Shown: positions 25,414 through 33,865 of the stretch, in pieces
Layout of the letters: every line of letters begins with the position of its first letter
Position numbering within the stretch: position 1 is the stretch's first letter
DNA from: Methylorubrum thiocyanatum
GTDB lineage: Bacteria; Pseudomonadota; Alphaproteobacteria; Rhizobiales; Beijerinckiaceae
Reading direction: 5' to 3'
NCBI GenBank assembly: GCA_014138645.1
Contig: JACJIB010000005.1
Span: forward strand, 248,001-312,000
DNA: 64,000 nt
Made by a program: the position numbers and the translations under genes
The notes under the pieces: model-generated
Database searches by the model: none
What the model saw: the letters and a program-made list of their open reading frames with translations, nothing else
Told to the model about the DNA's origin: nothing

Positions 25414-27786
25414 CTACTTCTCCTTCGTCCAGGGGTTTCGCCGCCGACCGGAACCGGGCGGTACGGCCGGATCGGACGGGCCGGGGGGATCGGCGTCCGG
25501 ATCCGGGCGGGGCGATGGATCCGTCCGCACCTTCGGTGCGCTCGGCGCATCCGGCACGGAGGGGTCGGGGACGCCAGCCTCCCTTTCAGCAGCAGCGCTG
25601 GAGGCCGACGTCGCCACCGGATCCGCGGGCATCGGCCCCTTCGCAATCGACCCGCCGACCGGAAAGCTGCGGCCGAACGCGGCCCCGAAGCTGGATGGAA
25701 GGGTGGGCTGGCCGGAACGGACCGGCGGATCGCCGTCGACCGGCTCCGCGTCTCCGAACATTTCTTCGTCGGACGGGATCGAGAAGCCGATTCCCAACTC
25801 CCGCTCGCAGTTGGCGATCTCCTCGTCGGTGGGTTCGCCGGGACCGATTTCCGCCACGCCTGCGGCCCGCGAATGCGTGCGCTCGATGGCTTCGATCGCC
25901 TGAAGCACGATCGGCATCCTGATGTCGGCGACTTCGCCGTACATCCGCCGCAGATCGGATGCCGCCAGCAGCCAGTCGCGAAGCTTCCTGCCCTGCATGA
26001 ACCTCGTCCGACAGGGCAGCGAGATCCACTTCACGCTCTTGGGGTCGAGCCGGACTGATATGCCGCCGATGTTTTCCGGGTCGATCCGAACGTCGACCAC
26101 CGCATCGCCCTTTGCGCGGCACCAGGCCTGCAATTCCTCGCTGTTGTAGTAGAGGCCGGCGATCCGGATGCCGGGACGGCCGGTCCGGCGGAGAACGTCC
26201 ATGCCGAAGGACTCGCGCATGCGACGCTGGTCCGGGCAGGGTCGTGGCTTCTTCAGCCTGGTCAGGCGAAGCCATGCATCGCGCGGCGTCTCACGTCCGA
26301 GACCGTCGTGTTGCATGTTGTGGTATACATCGACGCACCACCTGACGAGCAGGTCGGCGAATTGATCTATCGTAAGAACGGCACGGAGCTGCGCTGGATA
26401 ATCGCCAAGTTCCTGTATGCTCCCGCCGGTATTTCCCTCGAAACGCTTGAGAAGATTTTCCTTGATCGTCCTGAAGAACCGCTCGATGAATGGCCTCAGC
26501 TGAGGCTGGGCCGCGGGCGGATTGATGACGTCCGCCAGAACGGAAATGGCTCGCGCCGCAAAGAACGCGTTGACGAACGCCACTCCCATGTCTGTGGCGA
26601 GGCTGTCGAGAGACCCGCACATATCCCACAGGCTCAACGCCCCGGCTGCACGTCCGATGTGGCTCTTGTCGTAAAAGCACATCCGCAGTGTTTCGACCGC
26701 AGTTTTGGCATTCTCCGATCTTGAGAGTTTCATGCCGAGGACGCAGCGAGATGCCACGTCCATCGCCACGCATAGGTACCAGCGACTCCTGTCGATTTGA
26801 CTTCGCAGATGTTGAGGCAAGTTCTCCCAAATTGCAGCTTCGACGAGCAATACTTGAAGGTCGATCTGGTAGAAGTCCATCTCGACCCGCTCGAGGGCCC
26901 AGGAGACGTCCGGTCCGATACCCAGGTTGCGCCATTTCCGGCCTGCCCGCTCGCGACCCAGACGCGCGATGTCGACCTCGAACTGGTTGAGCTTCGCGAT
27001 TTCGAGGCAGAACCTTGAATAGGAAGGTGTCGAGTCGATAGCTCGCCCTTCGTCCTCGAACTGCCTGCTCAGCCGCGCGAAAACCCCCCTGAATCGCTGG
27101 TAGAGATTGAGTCTGGTCAGCTTTCTGTAGCTCGCAAACTTGCGAGCGTACTGCTCGAGCAGATAGCGCGTTTCCGGAGAAAATCTGTCACGCCGATTTC
27201 CGGATCTGAATCGGCCGTCTCGCAGGCAACTTAAATCGAATTCGGCAGCTTCAAGATGTTCCACATAACGCCGAAGCGTTGCAGGACTTGGGGGGACACC
27301 GCGGTTCTTCCTCGATCCTCGGTTCGCCCTTCTCTTGACGTCTTCATCGACATCCCAGGATACGAAAGCCCGGCTGACGCCAAATTTGTTTGAGATCTCC
27401 ACTACAGCTGCGGCATACCCCTTCGAGGTCCTGTCTACAGCTCCGGCTCTCAGGAGGCCGTAAAACTCGCGTATCCAGCGGATCTTGTCAGTGACGTCGT
27501 TCTGATCCGCCTTCGGCAAGTGGCGCAAAAAAAATCCCTGGTCGGCCATACGCGACGTCACGCATTCGGGACGGAACCAATCGATTTCATGCTTGAAGTC
27601 GACGCCCTTCCTTTCGATTTCGAAATCATAGTGCGTGATGAAGATCTCGCTCGATCTATCGAAGACCGGAGCCAGCCAGTGTCCGTCGCGGCTGGATCGC
27701 ACGGGCCGCCAGTACTCGCTGAAGATAAACAACCGGTCGTCCGGGCGTAGCGCTACAGCTGCGCCAAGGGGATTGGGCAGGGCCAT
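25414..27786 (-). CDS. tnsB: TnsB/TniA-like DDE transposase
   Basis: 790 residues. An N-terminal HTH-rich region for end binding (about 90-260), then an rve/RNase H catalytic core with D304 in VEMDFYQID, D399 in LATDMGVAFVN and E435 in RPFIERFFRTIKENL; the spacing fits MuA/TnsB. A Mu C-terminal-like beta barrel follows (about 540-620: AGLYYNSEELQAW). The last 100 residues are proline/acid rich, likely the tail that contacts TnsC. The start overlaps the tnsA stop (ATGA). Confidence 0.92.
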   Translation of the reverse strand: MALPNPLGAAVALRPDDRLFIFSEYWRPVRSSRDGHWLAPVFDRSSEIFITHYDFEIERKGVDFKHEIDWFRPECVTSRMADQGFFLRHLPKADQNDVTDKIRWIREFYGLLRAGAVDRTSKGYAAAVVEISNKFGVSRAFVSWDVDEDVKRRANRGSRKNRGVPPSPATLRRYVEHLEAAEFDLSCLRDGRFRSGNRRDRFSPETRYLLEQYARKFASYRKLTRLNLYQRFRGVFARLSRQFEDEGRAIDSTPSYSRFCLEIAKLNQFEVDIARLGRERAGRKWRNLGIGPDVSWALERVEMDFYQIDLQVLLVEAAIWENLPQHLRSQIDRSRWYLCVAMDVASRCVLGMKLSRSENAKTAVETLRMCFYDKSHIGRAAGALSLWDMCGSLDSLATDMGVAFVNAFFAARAISVLADVINPPAAQPQLRPFIERFFRTIKENLLKRFEGNTGGSIQELGDYPAQLRAVLTIDQFADLLVRWCVDVYHNMQHDGLGRETPRDAWLRLTRLKKPRPCPDQRRMRESFGMDVLRRTGRPGIRIAGLYYNSEELQAWCRAKGDAVVDVRIDPENIGGISVRLDPKSVKWISLPCRTRFMQGRKLRDWLLAASDLRRMYGEVADIRMPIVLQAIEAIERTHSRAAGVAEIGPGEPTDEEIANCERELGIGFSIPSDEEMFGDAEPVDGDPPVRSGQPTLPSSFGAAFGRSFPVGGSIAKGPMPADPVATSASSAAAEREAGVPDPSVPDAPSAPKVRTDPSPRPDPDADPPGPSDPAVPPGSGRRRNPWTKEK

Positions 27787-28526
27787 CAGTAGGCCTTCCG
27801 AATGGGGAAGACTTCGGCAGCGGCGACGCGGCTCCGGTGCGTGATGCGGCCCTCGTCCTGGACGAGGAGAAGGCCGCGGTCGATCAGGCTGAGAACGGCA
27901 ACGAACCCGCTGGCGATTTCCGCGCCGGCGGTCTCGATCAGGCGCCGGATGCGGACGATCCCATCGGCGCCTCGTGCAGCCGCGAGAATATCATTCTCGA
28001 TATCCCACGCGGGATAACGGCGCGAGCTGCGGAGAAGTTGGGCATTGTAGACCGCGTCCGGACAGAGATCCTCGTCCGTCAGCAGAATGACTTCGTCGGC
28101 TCGGTCTGCCGAAACCTGGGCGGCGATATGATTGAATTTCGGCTCGAGGTTGTACTTCCTGACCTTGACCGCAGGCTTGATCTCGACGAGACGCCTCCGT
28201 GAGACCGTCTGAAGATAGAAATCGAATCTGTGCGTGCGCCGGAAGCCGTCGAAGTCGATATATTCTACGACGTCCGGCTGCTCGACGAGATGCAATGGCT
28301 TCAGCAGGCCATCGAATACGACAGCCCACTTGTATTCGAGGCTGCTTTCGACATGCATCATACGGAACCGGTTGCCGGCGGAGACCGCCAACGATGCGCG
28401 CGCAGATCCGCGCGAACTCGCGGAGGGGCGCCGGGTCCCCTCGCTGGCATCGGGATCATCCCAATAGGCCGGTTCAAGCACCGGATTTGGCGGCGGGAGA
28501 TTAGAGAGGGCTGTCTGGATGTCCAT
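27786..28526 (-). CDS. tnsA: TnsA-like PD-(D/E)XK transposon endonuclease
   Basis: 246 residues from ATG 28526; a start at 28667 is open but adds an Arg-rich unfolded stretch. Nuclease residues are E64 in SSLEYKW, D102 in RFDFYLQT, and E115/K117 in RRLVEIKP, with VEQPDVVEYIDFDG between as in TnsA. The C-terminus (IRRLIETAGAEIASGFVAVL) looks like the TnsA winged helix that binds TnsC. It would cut the 5' ends to allow cut-and-paste transposition. It is the first gene of the operon, which in Tn7 lies next to the right end. Confidence 0.82.
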   Translation of the reverse strand: MDIQTALSNLPPPNPVLEPAYWDDPDASEGTRRPSASSRGSARASLAVSAGNRFRMMHVESSLEYKWAVVFDGLLKPLHLVEQPDVVEYIDFDGFRRTHRFDFYLQTVSRRRLVEIKPAVKVRKYNLEPKFNHIAAQVSADRADEVILLTDEDLCPDAVYNAQLLRSSRRYPAWDIENDILAAARGADGIVRIRRLIETAGAEIASGFVAVLSLIDRGLLLVQDEGRITHRSRVAAAEVFPIRKAY

Positions 28527-29040
28527 GAGGCAGGGCGGCTCGGCAAAACCATCCCGTCGACCGGAAACGGAAGTCCGTCGGCCCACGGGAATGGTTGTTG
28601 AGAAGAGGCCAGCCGTCGGCACACGGGCTCGCGTTTGCTTGCGGGTTGCGCGCGTCCGTGTCAGCATTCACTTTCTTACGGTGAATTGGCCGACGGTCGG
28701 TTCGGGAGATGCGCGGTCACTGGAAGCGGCCGCGCATATCATTTTCGAGCTACATCACTAGCTTCATTTTAAGCTCTCCGACGCAGTTGGCATTGAGGCT
28801 GCAAACCTCAAGCTCCGGAGCTCAATTCTATTCAAATCGCTCAGTAGGCTTTATGGGTATCGTCGGATTGGTATCGGTGGCGCGAGCTGCCTACATGCTG
28901 TCTTGACCCGCTTAGAAATCACAGCACGTAGACGAGGTGCTGCTTTCATACGGGCCTTCAAGTATGCGCACGGCGTGCGTCATAAGTTGGCGCTGAAATG
29001 CTTGGAGATTGGAATGCTGTGAGTGCATGCTGCTTGCCTC

Positions 29041-29237
29041 CCCTGGGTATCAGGCAGCACGCATGGCTCAGCATAATCCGCTTGCGGCTGAAGCCGGGCG
29101 TAGGCATTATGCCGCCGTGATTGCTGCGCGATTCCTCTGGAATCGTCAGTGTCGCTGATAGGCCGTCCGGTTAGCTGCCAGGCATGGCGGACGGCTTAGT
29201 GATTGGGCGCTCAGGACCTCCTGAGCGCCTTTCTCAT
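29041..29237 (+). ncRNA. Candidate structured RNA ending in a terminator
   Basis: Consecutive hairpins without a reading frame: GATTCC-TCT-GGAATC at 29130-29144; GCCGTCCG/CGGACGGC at 29162-29169 and 29188-29195; then a perfect 10-bp stem GGCGCTCAGG-ACCT-CCTGAGCGCC at 29206-29229 followed by TTTCTC. The last is a good intrinsic terminator on the plus strand, yet no protein gene precedes it for several hundred bases. The 5' end is a guess. Confidence 0.35.
29206..29235 (+). terminator. Intrinsic terminator with no upstream coding gene
   Basis: Ten-base perfect stem, four-base loop and TTTCTC tail. It faces right and marks the end of some plus-strand transcript starting between about 28700 and 29150. 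Confidence 0.65.
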
Positions 29238-29894
29238 TTGTGCCATAGCTGCATTGTCCGTCCTCTGGTTCGCTGTTGCTCGAGTGCTGCTGAACGCTCG
29301 TCAAAGGCGGCGAGCTGGTATCGGCGCTCTAGCGATTCGCTCATGCATTGCAGGAAGGAACGGCGAACGCAAGCCTCCCTTCAAGCAACAGATGCGATCT
29401 TCAGCCACCTCGATAAGCAGAACTGCCAGTCCGAAGCTCCACCCCGAGCAGAGGCGCTAGGATTGGCCGGATATCGGTACGAATCAGCAACGAATGTGCT
29501 GGTATTATGTTGGTGAATACATATCGATCAAATCTAGTCAAGCTTTAAATCGGCGAAATGCGCAGAATTTTCATCGAAGGAATCGTTTATGCTTGTAGAT
29601 TCGCATTTATGTGCAATCAAAGGAGCGGGGCTCCCCTTTTTGCCTATCCATTCCTTCGTCGCAGGAACATCGGGACTCATTTAGAAGGGCAAGCCATTCC
29701 TTCGAAGTTCAGAAAGATTTGGATAGCGCGTCGTAAATTTGCAACGTAATCGCGCTTCTGGGTGAGGATCTCGCACAGAGATCATTGTAGCTAGTAGGCT
29801 TGGGTCGCTATGCGGTGAGTGGCCCCCGACCTGCTCTTTTCGAAAATCAAAGGGCACACGCTTTTCGTGACAGCTCAGTGAGACAGCGCGCCGA

Positions 29895-30539
29895 TCACGT
29901 CTGCGCTTCGATCGCCAACGCACTGGCTAGGCGATCCTGCTGTCGAGTCGATTCGCCGAAACGACGTCGTACAATGGTCTCCGGCGATAGCGCTTCCCCA
30001 GGCTCTAGGACGGCCTGACCGGCGCAGACAAGTGCCAGGACTGCTGCTGCTGGCTCGAAATTTGAGCTTCGCACGCAGTTAGCGAGTTCGCCGAGCGTCA
30101 ACCCCGCTTCGGCCTCAGTCAGACGCTCCAAAATTCTAAGCCGGTCTCCGACAGGGATCACGAGCTTGCGAGCTGCCCAAACTGCCCGAGCGGTGGAGCA
30201 CCGCGGTTCGGACAGAATGTAGGATCTGGTGATCAAAACGTGGTCAGGAAAGGTTCTTCTTGAGGACTCTTCAAGGCGACTGGGGGTGGCCATGATCAAT
30301 CGCCGCTGGGCTCCGGCAAATACAAAAAAACTGAAGATGCGCTCGTTACGGTACAGCGGATCGCCTGGTTCTATTGCTGAAATTGAACTTTCAAGAGTCG
30401 CTTGAATGAGAATGTCTCGGTGCCATCGTCGAGGATAATCAATCGGCACTGCTGTTTTGAACGATCGAAAGCCAGGTCTCACTCTCTGCCCAGGATCTTC
30501 GCTGGTCGAGGTAAGCCTCATCGAATGCTGATCGGACAT
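29895..30539 (-). CDS. TnsA-like protein lacking nuclease residues (hypothetical)
   Basis: 214 residues, no close family recognised. The layout parallels the TnsA at 27786-28526: RIFSFFVFAGAQRRLIMATP lines up with HRFDFYLQTVSRRRLVEIKP, DHVLITRSYILSEP with DEVILLTDEDLCPD, and LTLGELANCVRSSNFEPAAA resembles the winged-helix end. In this alignment the catalytic Asp is Ser and E-x-K is M-A-T, so it would be inactive. It reads toward the transposon from 1.4 kb away. The alignment is by eye; an unrelated protein is possible. Confidence 0.5.
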   Translation of the reverse strand: MSDQHSMRLTSTSEDPGQRVRPGFRSFKTAVPIDYPRRWHRDILIQATLESSISAIEPGDPLYRNERIFSFFVFAGAQRRLIMATPSRLEESSRRTFPDHVLITRSYILSEPRCSTARAVWAARKLVIPVGDRLRILERLTEAEAGLTLGELANCVRSSNFEPAAAVLALVCAGQAVLEPGEALSPETIVRRRFGESTRQQDRLASALAIEAQT

Positions 30540-31226
30540 GGAGCCGCCGTGGCCTTCGAATGTGTTGGGTGCAGCAGACCCGGAAGGCGGCGGTTCTGCT
30601 GATTACGGTCGATAGCTGTTTTTCAGCATTTCAGCCTTTGTGCGCTAAGGTCGTATTCGTGGACCTTGGTAATGAATTAGCCTCGATAGCCCGCACTTCA
30701 TTGCGCGAAAGCATGGAGGCAAATTTTGCCTTCTACAAGTCCAAAATGTTGTTTGGGATTGTGGGGATATTGTTGATGGGCGAGCCGATGGGGCGGCCTA
30801 TTTTGCTGAATTGTAATATTTTTGGTGATCCGCCTGCGGCCACGGAGGCCTACCGTGGGACCCGCACGCTCTACGTTTGACCCGGATGCAAAGGGTCAGA
30901 AGCGGCGGTTCGGCTCCTGCCGCATCAAGGTCGGCTCATGGCACGAGCCGAACAAGCGACGTGCGAACTACTGACCCATAGCGGCCCGTTCACACAACGG
31001 CCTTTATCGTCCGCTTCGACGCAGGAAGCGGACCTCGCAGAAGTCGTAGCAGTCCTCACGGGCCCGCTAGTCGGGCGGATGCAGCGCGTGCAGTGAACCC
31101 TGCGATCAAGATCACCGACATCACTGCCTTGCTGCCGCTGACCGTGCCTACTGACAGCCGAAGTGATAGCCGAGCCAGTGTTCTGACTTCGAACACCAAA
31201 GTTCCGCACTGCGGCAACTCAGAGTA

Positions 31227-31260
31227 AATAAGGGCCGCCATCGCTAAGGCGGCCCTTATT
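31227..31260. terminator. Bidirectional intrinsic terminator
   Basis: Perfect 13-bp stem AATAAGGGCCGCC/GGCGGCCCTTATT around an 8-base loop. The A/T-rich stem base gives a T-rich tail in both directions, so it insulates the arsR side from the transposon side. Confidence 0.65.
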
Positions 31261-31412
31261 CGTTGCTACCGGCTCAAATCACCCCCGTGGTGGCTCTGCC
31301 CGGCCACTTCGGGGACGACGGTAGCAAGGCGGCACCGGTGAGCCGCGATGGCCTTCCGGGCGAAGCCGAAAAAGGGCGACAAGGAAGTGGGCGCAGCTGG
31401 TGACTTCATATT

Positions 31413-31437
31413 AGAATTACCTAAATAAGGTAATTCT
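31413..31437 (+). promoter_or_regulatory. ArsR-type operator upstream of the first BigR-like gene
   Basis: Exact 10-bp arms AGAATTACCT and AGGTAATTCT with AAATA between, centred 34 bases before the ATG at 31459. AT-rich 10-5-10 dyads are typical ArsR/SmtB targets, so the gene probably represses itself. Confidence 0.72.
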
Positions 31438-31458
31438 GACATACTGGAACATCGAACG

Positions 31459-31782
31459 ATGGACGCCGTCACGCCGACCGACCTGATGCGGCTCCAGGAC
31501 AAGGCCGCCGACGCGGCCCGCCTGCTCCGCCTCCTCGCCAACGAGAAGCGGTTGCTCATCCTGTGCCTGCTGGTCGCCCGCGGCGAGATGGACGTGACCA
31601 GCCTCGCCGGGGAGGTCGAGCTCAGCCAATCGGCCCTGTCGCAACACCTCGCGAAGCTGCGCGAGGACGGGTTGGTCGCCTTCCGGCGCGAGAGCCAGAC
31701 CATCCACTACCGGCTGGAGGACCCCAGGGCCGCGCGGGTGCTGGCGACCCTCAAGGACATCTTCTGCCCCGATCTTGGCTGA
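31459..31782 (+). CDS. ArsR family repressor, BigR/SqrR-like persulfide sensor
   Basis: 107 residues of winged-helix fold: ARLLRLLANEKRLLILCLLV, LAGEVELSQSALSQHLAKLR (recognition helix), EDGLVAFRRESQTIHYRLED. Cysteines lie in LILCLLV (residue about 37) and IFCPDL (about 104), the positions of the redox pair in BigR/SqrR that forms a tetrasulfide link with persulfide. No metal-binding ELCVCDL motif is present. It stands alone, with a perfect dyad upstream and a convergent kinase gene 7 bases after it. Confidence 0.82.
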   Translation: MDAVTPTDLMRLQDKAADAARLLRLLANEKRLLILCLLVARGEMDVTSLAGEVELSQSALSQHLAKLREDGLVAFRRESQTIHYRLEDPRAARVLATLKDIFCPDLG

Positions 31783-31788
31783 CGGGTC

Positions 31789-33105
31789 TCAGCCCGCGGC
31801 GATCTCAGCCTCAAGCCCCGGGCGATCCGTCCGGTTGCGCAGGCGAAGGCTGAGGCCACTTCGGCGGGACGCCATCTCGGCGATGGCGAGGCCGAGGCCG
31901 CTACCCGTCGCGCTCTTGTGGCGCCCTCGGAAGAACCGTGTCGTGACATGGGGCAACTCGTCCTCCGGAATGCCCGGTCCCTCGTCGCGAACGACGATGC
32001 CCCCACTATCCGGCCGCGCGCCCCAAGCCACCGTGCCGGTCTCCATGTGCTGCACGGCGTTCTCGTGCAAATTCCGGACGGCGAGGCGCAAGCCCTCCGG
32101 GTCAGCCCGCAGGATATAGCCGCGCAAGCCCGGGTCGATCTGGGTCCGGACACCGGGGGGCGTCCGCATCCCCTCCACGGTCTCCGTCACCAACGCGCCC
32201 ACGTCGACCTCCGCCAGGGGGGGCGCCTCCCCCGCGGCGTCGAGCCGGGCGGCGTCGAGTAACTGGCGGACGAGGCGCGTGGTCCGGTCGACGGCCGCCA
32301 GGATCTGGCGCAGCGCCGCCTTCGCCACGTCCGGATCGGTGGCGGCCATGGCGACCTGGGCCTGGACCTTGAGGCCGGCGAGCGGTGTTCGCAGCTCGTG
32401 CGCGGCGAAGGCCGTCACCTCCCGTTCGTGCCGGCGTGCCGATTCGACCTTGAGGAACAGCCCGTTCAAGGCGTCTGCCAGGGGACGCACCTCCGTCGGC
32501 GTCCGATTTGCGTCGATCGCACTCATGTCGTCGGCGCCGCGACCGGCGAGGTCCCGCGCCATCAGCCTCAAGGGACGCAAGCCCCGCCCGAGGCTCGCCC
32601 AGATCAGCATACCGAGCAGCGGCACCATCAGGATGGCGGGCGTGACCAGGCCCATGATGAGGTCGGTGACGAGGCGCTCACGGAGGCCAAGACGATCACC
32701 CACCATGACCCGCACGCCCCTCTCGGCATCCTCCACGGTGAACACCCGCCAGATCTCGCCATCGACCTCGCGCTGCGAGAAGCCGGCCGGCGCGTCGGTC
32801 AGGCGGCGCTCCGGGGCCCCGGTCGACCGCGCGACCATGCGTCCGTCGAGCGACCAGATCTGGCAGGAAAGCTGCCGCTCGTAGGCCGTCGGGGCCGGGA
32901 AGGTTCGGGGCGCCCCGTTCGGGTCCGTGCCGCCGACCGCGCCCACCAGGGAGCTGACCATGCGCGCCGCTTCCTGCAGGCGGTTGTCGAGTACCTGCTC
33001 CACCTCGCGCTTCGAGCCGAGGTAGATCCAGGAGACCGCGCTGAGCCAGATCAGGCCGGTGGCTAGGACGAGGATGGCGAAAAGCCTGACGCGGAGCGAC
33101 CTCAT
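31789..33105 (-). CDS. Sensor histidine kinase (QseC/PmrB-like)
   Basis: 438 residues. First membrane helix at 7-28, periplasmic loop to about 150, second helix at about 155-175 (AILMVPLLGMLIWASLGRGL), HAMP with RPLRLMARDLAGR, H-box TAFAAHELRTPLAGLKVQAQ, then NLHENAVQHM (N box) and RDEGPGIPEDEL and GSGLGLAIAEMASR (G boxes). Overlaps the response-regulator stop by ATGA. The RR binding box lies in front of the divergent dsbD, so this pair probably controls envelope thiol functions. Confidence 0.9.
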   Translation of the reverse strand: MRSLRVRLFAILVLATGLIWLSAVSWIYLGSKREVEQVLDNRLQEAARMVSSLVGAVGGTDPNGAPRTFPAPTAYERQLSCQIWSLDGRMVARSTGAPERRLTDAPAGFSQREVDGEIWRVFTVEDAERGVRVMVGDRLGLRERLVTDLIMGLVTPAILMVPLLGMLIWASLGRGLRPLRLMARDLAGRGADDMSAIDANRTPTEVRPLADALNGLFLKVESARRHEREVTAFAAHELRTPLAGLKVQAQVAMAATDPDVAKAALRQILAAVDRTTRLVRQLLDAARLDAAGEAPPLAEVDVGALVTETVEGMRTPPGVRTQIDPGLRGYILRADPEGLRLAVRNLHENAVQHMETGTVAWGARPDSGGIVVRDEGPGIPEDELPHVTTRFFRGRHKSATGSGLGLAIAEMASRRSGLSLRLRNRTDRPGLEAEIAAG

Positions 33106-33764
33106 GCGGGTGCCCTCATCCGGTATCCAAGACCTCGGACTGTCTCGATGGCGTGCTTGCCGATCTTGGCGCGCAGGTTGTGCACGTGGACCTCGACCGC
33201 GTTGCTCTCGACCTCCTCCTGCCAGCCGTAGAGCCGCTCCTCCAGCTCGGCCTTCGAGCGAAGCACGTCGGGGCGCTCCATCAACGCCGCCAGAACCATG
33301 ACCTCGCGCCGGGAGACGGCGACCGGCACACCATCGACGGTGACGGCGAGGCTGCCGGGATCGAGCCGGATGGCGCCGTGCTCCAGGATCGCCGCGGCCC
33401 GCCCCGAGGCCCTCCGGACGACGGCGCGGATGCGGGCCGAGAGCTCGTCGAGGTCGAAGGGCTTGCCGAGGTAGTCGTCGGCGCCACCGTCGAGCCCGGC
33501 GATCCGGTCGGCGACCGCGTCACGAGCCGTCAGCAGGACGACCGGCGTCCGGTCGTTCCGGCGGCGAAGCCCCCGCAGCACGTCGAGGCCGGAGCCGTCG
33601 GGCAGCATCAGGTCGAGCACGATGGCCGAGAACGCGCTCGTGGCCAGCGCCGCCTCGGCGTCGGCGCGAGTCGCGACGCAATCGACCGTCGCCCCGCCCA
33701 GGCCCAAGCCAGCCCGGAGCCCGTCCGACAGGATGGTGTCGTCCTCGACGACGAGGATGCGCAT
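33102..33764 (-). CDS. OmpR-family response regulator (QseB/PmrA-like)
   Basis: 220 residues. Receiver: MRILVVEDDTILSDGLRAGL, Asp in AIVLDLMLPDGSG, Thr in LLTARDAVADR, Lys in DDYLGKPF. Winged helix: VAVSRREVMVLAALMERPDV, VESNAVEVHVHNLRAKIG, ETVRGLGYRMRAPA. The C-terminal domain is of the QseB/PmrA class, consistent with the CTTAAG-N5-CTTAAG box in its own divergent promoter. Likely autoregulated. Confidence 0.9.
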   Translation of the reverse strand: MRILVVEDDTILSDGLRAGLGLGGATVDCVATRADAEAALATSAFSAIVLDLMLPDGSGLDVLRGLRRRNDRTPVVLLTARDAVADRIAGLDGGADDYLGKPFDLDELSARIRAVVRRASGRAAAILEHGAIRLDPGSLAVTVDGVPVAVSRREVMVLAALMERPDVLRSKAELEERLYGWQEEVESNAVEVHVHNLRAKIGKHAIETVRGLGYRMRAPA

Positions 33765-33801
33765 GCGTGTCTCCCTTCACGGCCCCATCCTCCGGGCCCC
33801 G

Positions 33802-33818
33802 CTTAAGCCTGGCTTAAG
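33802..33818. promoter_or_regulatory. PmrA/QseB-type box (CTTAAG-N5-CTTAAG)
   Basis: Two exact CTTAAG half-sites separated by five bases, an 11-base direct repeat as in the PmrA consensus YTTAAK-N5-YTTAAK. It lies between the regulator start (33764) and dsbD (33866), so it can serve both. Confidence 0.7.
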
Positions 33819-33865
33819 CTGCGTTTCCGACCCGCCGCGGGTCGATCCGATCCCGGACCCCGCCC

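Larger units (their letters stand above)
22375..28526 (-). mobile_element. Tn7-like transposition module (tnsA-tnsB-tnsC-tniQ)
   Basis: Four genes on the minus strand in Tn7 order: endonuclease, DDE transposase, AAA ATPase, TniQ target selector. Junctions are ATGA, one base, and ATGA, so the set is one translationally coupled operon. Tn7 cuts both DNA strands because TnsA joins TnsB; the presence of TnsA separates this from Tn5053/Tn402-type tni elements. No Cas genes or CRISPR array are seen. Downstream of tniQ are ordinary chromosomal-type regulators, so cargo is absent or lies elsewhere. Exact ends not found. Confidence 0.85.
28527..29894. other. Gene-poor AT-richer DNA upstream of tnsA
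   Basis: About 1.4 kb without a convincing gene. Base composition is clearly less GC-rich than the core, typical of acquired DNA. It contains CATAAGTTGGCG at 28981 and CAGCATAATC near 29070, related to motifs beyond tniQ, a GGCATTATGCC palindrome at 29103-29113, and the hairpin series listed as a possible RNA. Short frames such as those at 29184-29516 and 29558-29749 lack homology and ribosome sites. Confidence 0.45.
30540..31458. other. Intergenic region between transposon-side gene and arsR
   Basis: About 920 bases. Includes TGACCCGGATGCAAAGGGTCA-like short dyads near 30879-30899, a bidirectional terminator at 31227-31260 and an ArsR-type operator at 31413-31437. Open frames here (30560-30880, 30925-31209) have no recognisable family and no ribosome site. 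Confidence 0.45.

Noticed and set aside
22375..28526. CRISPR-associated transposon (CAST).
   Set aside because: The operon has Tn7-type genes, but no Cas effector and no regularly spaced repeats are present anywhere in the window.
29184..29749. Short plus-strand frames in the AT-rich stretch beyond tnsA.
   Set aside because: They overlap the terminator hairpin or lack starts and homology.
30925..31209. Minus-strand 94-codon open frame.
   Set aside because: No ribosome site, odd Ser/Arg/Cys composition and no family; counted as non-coding.
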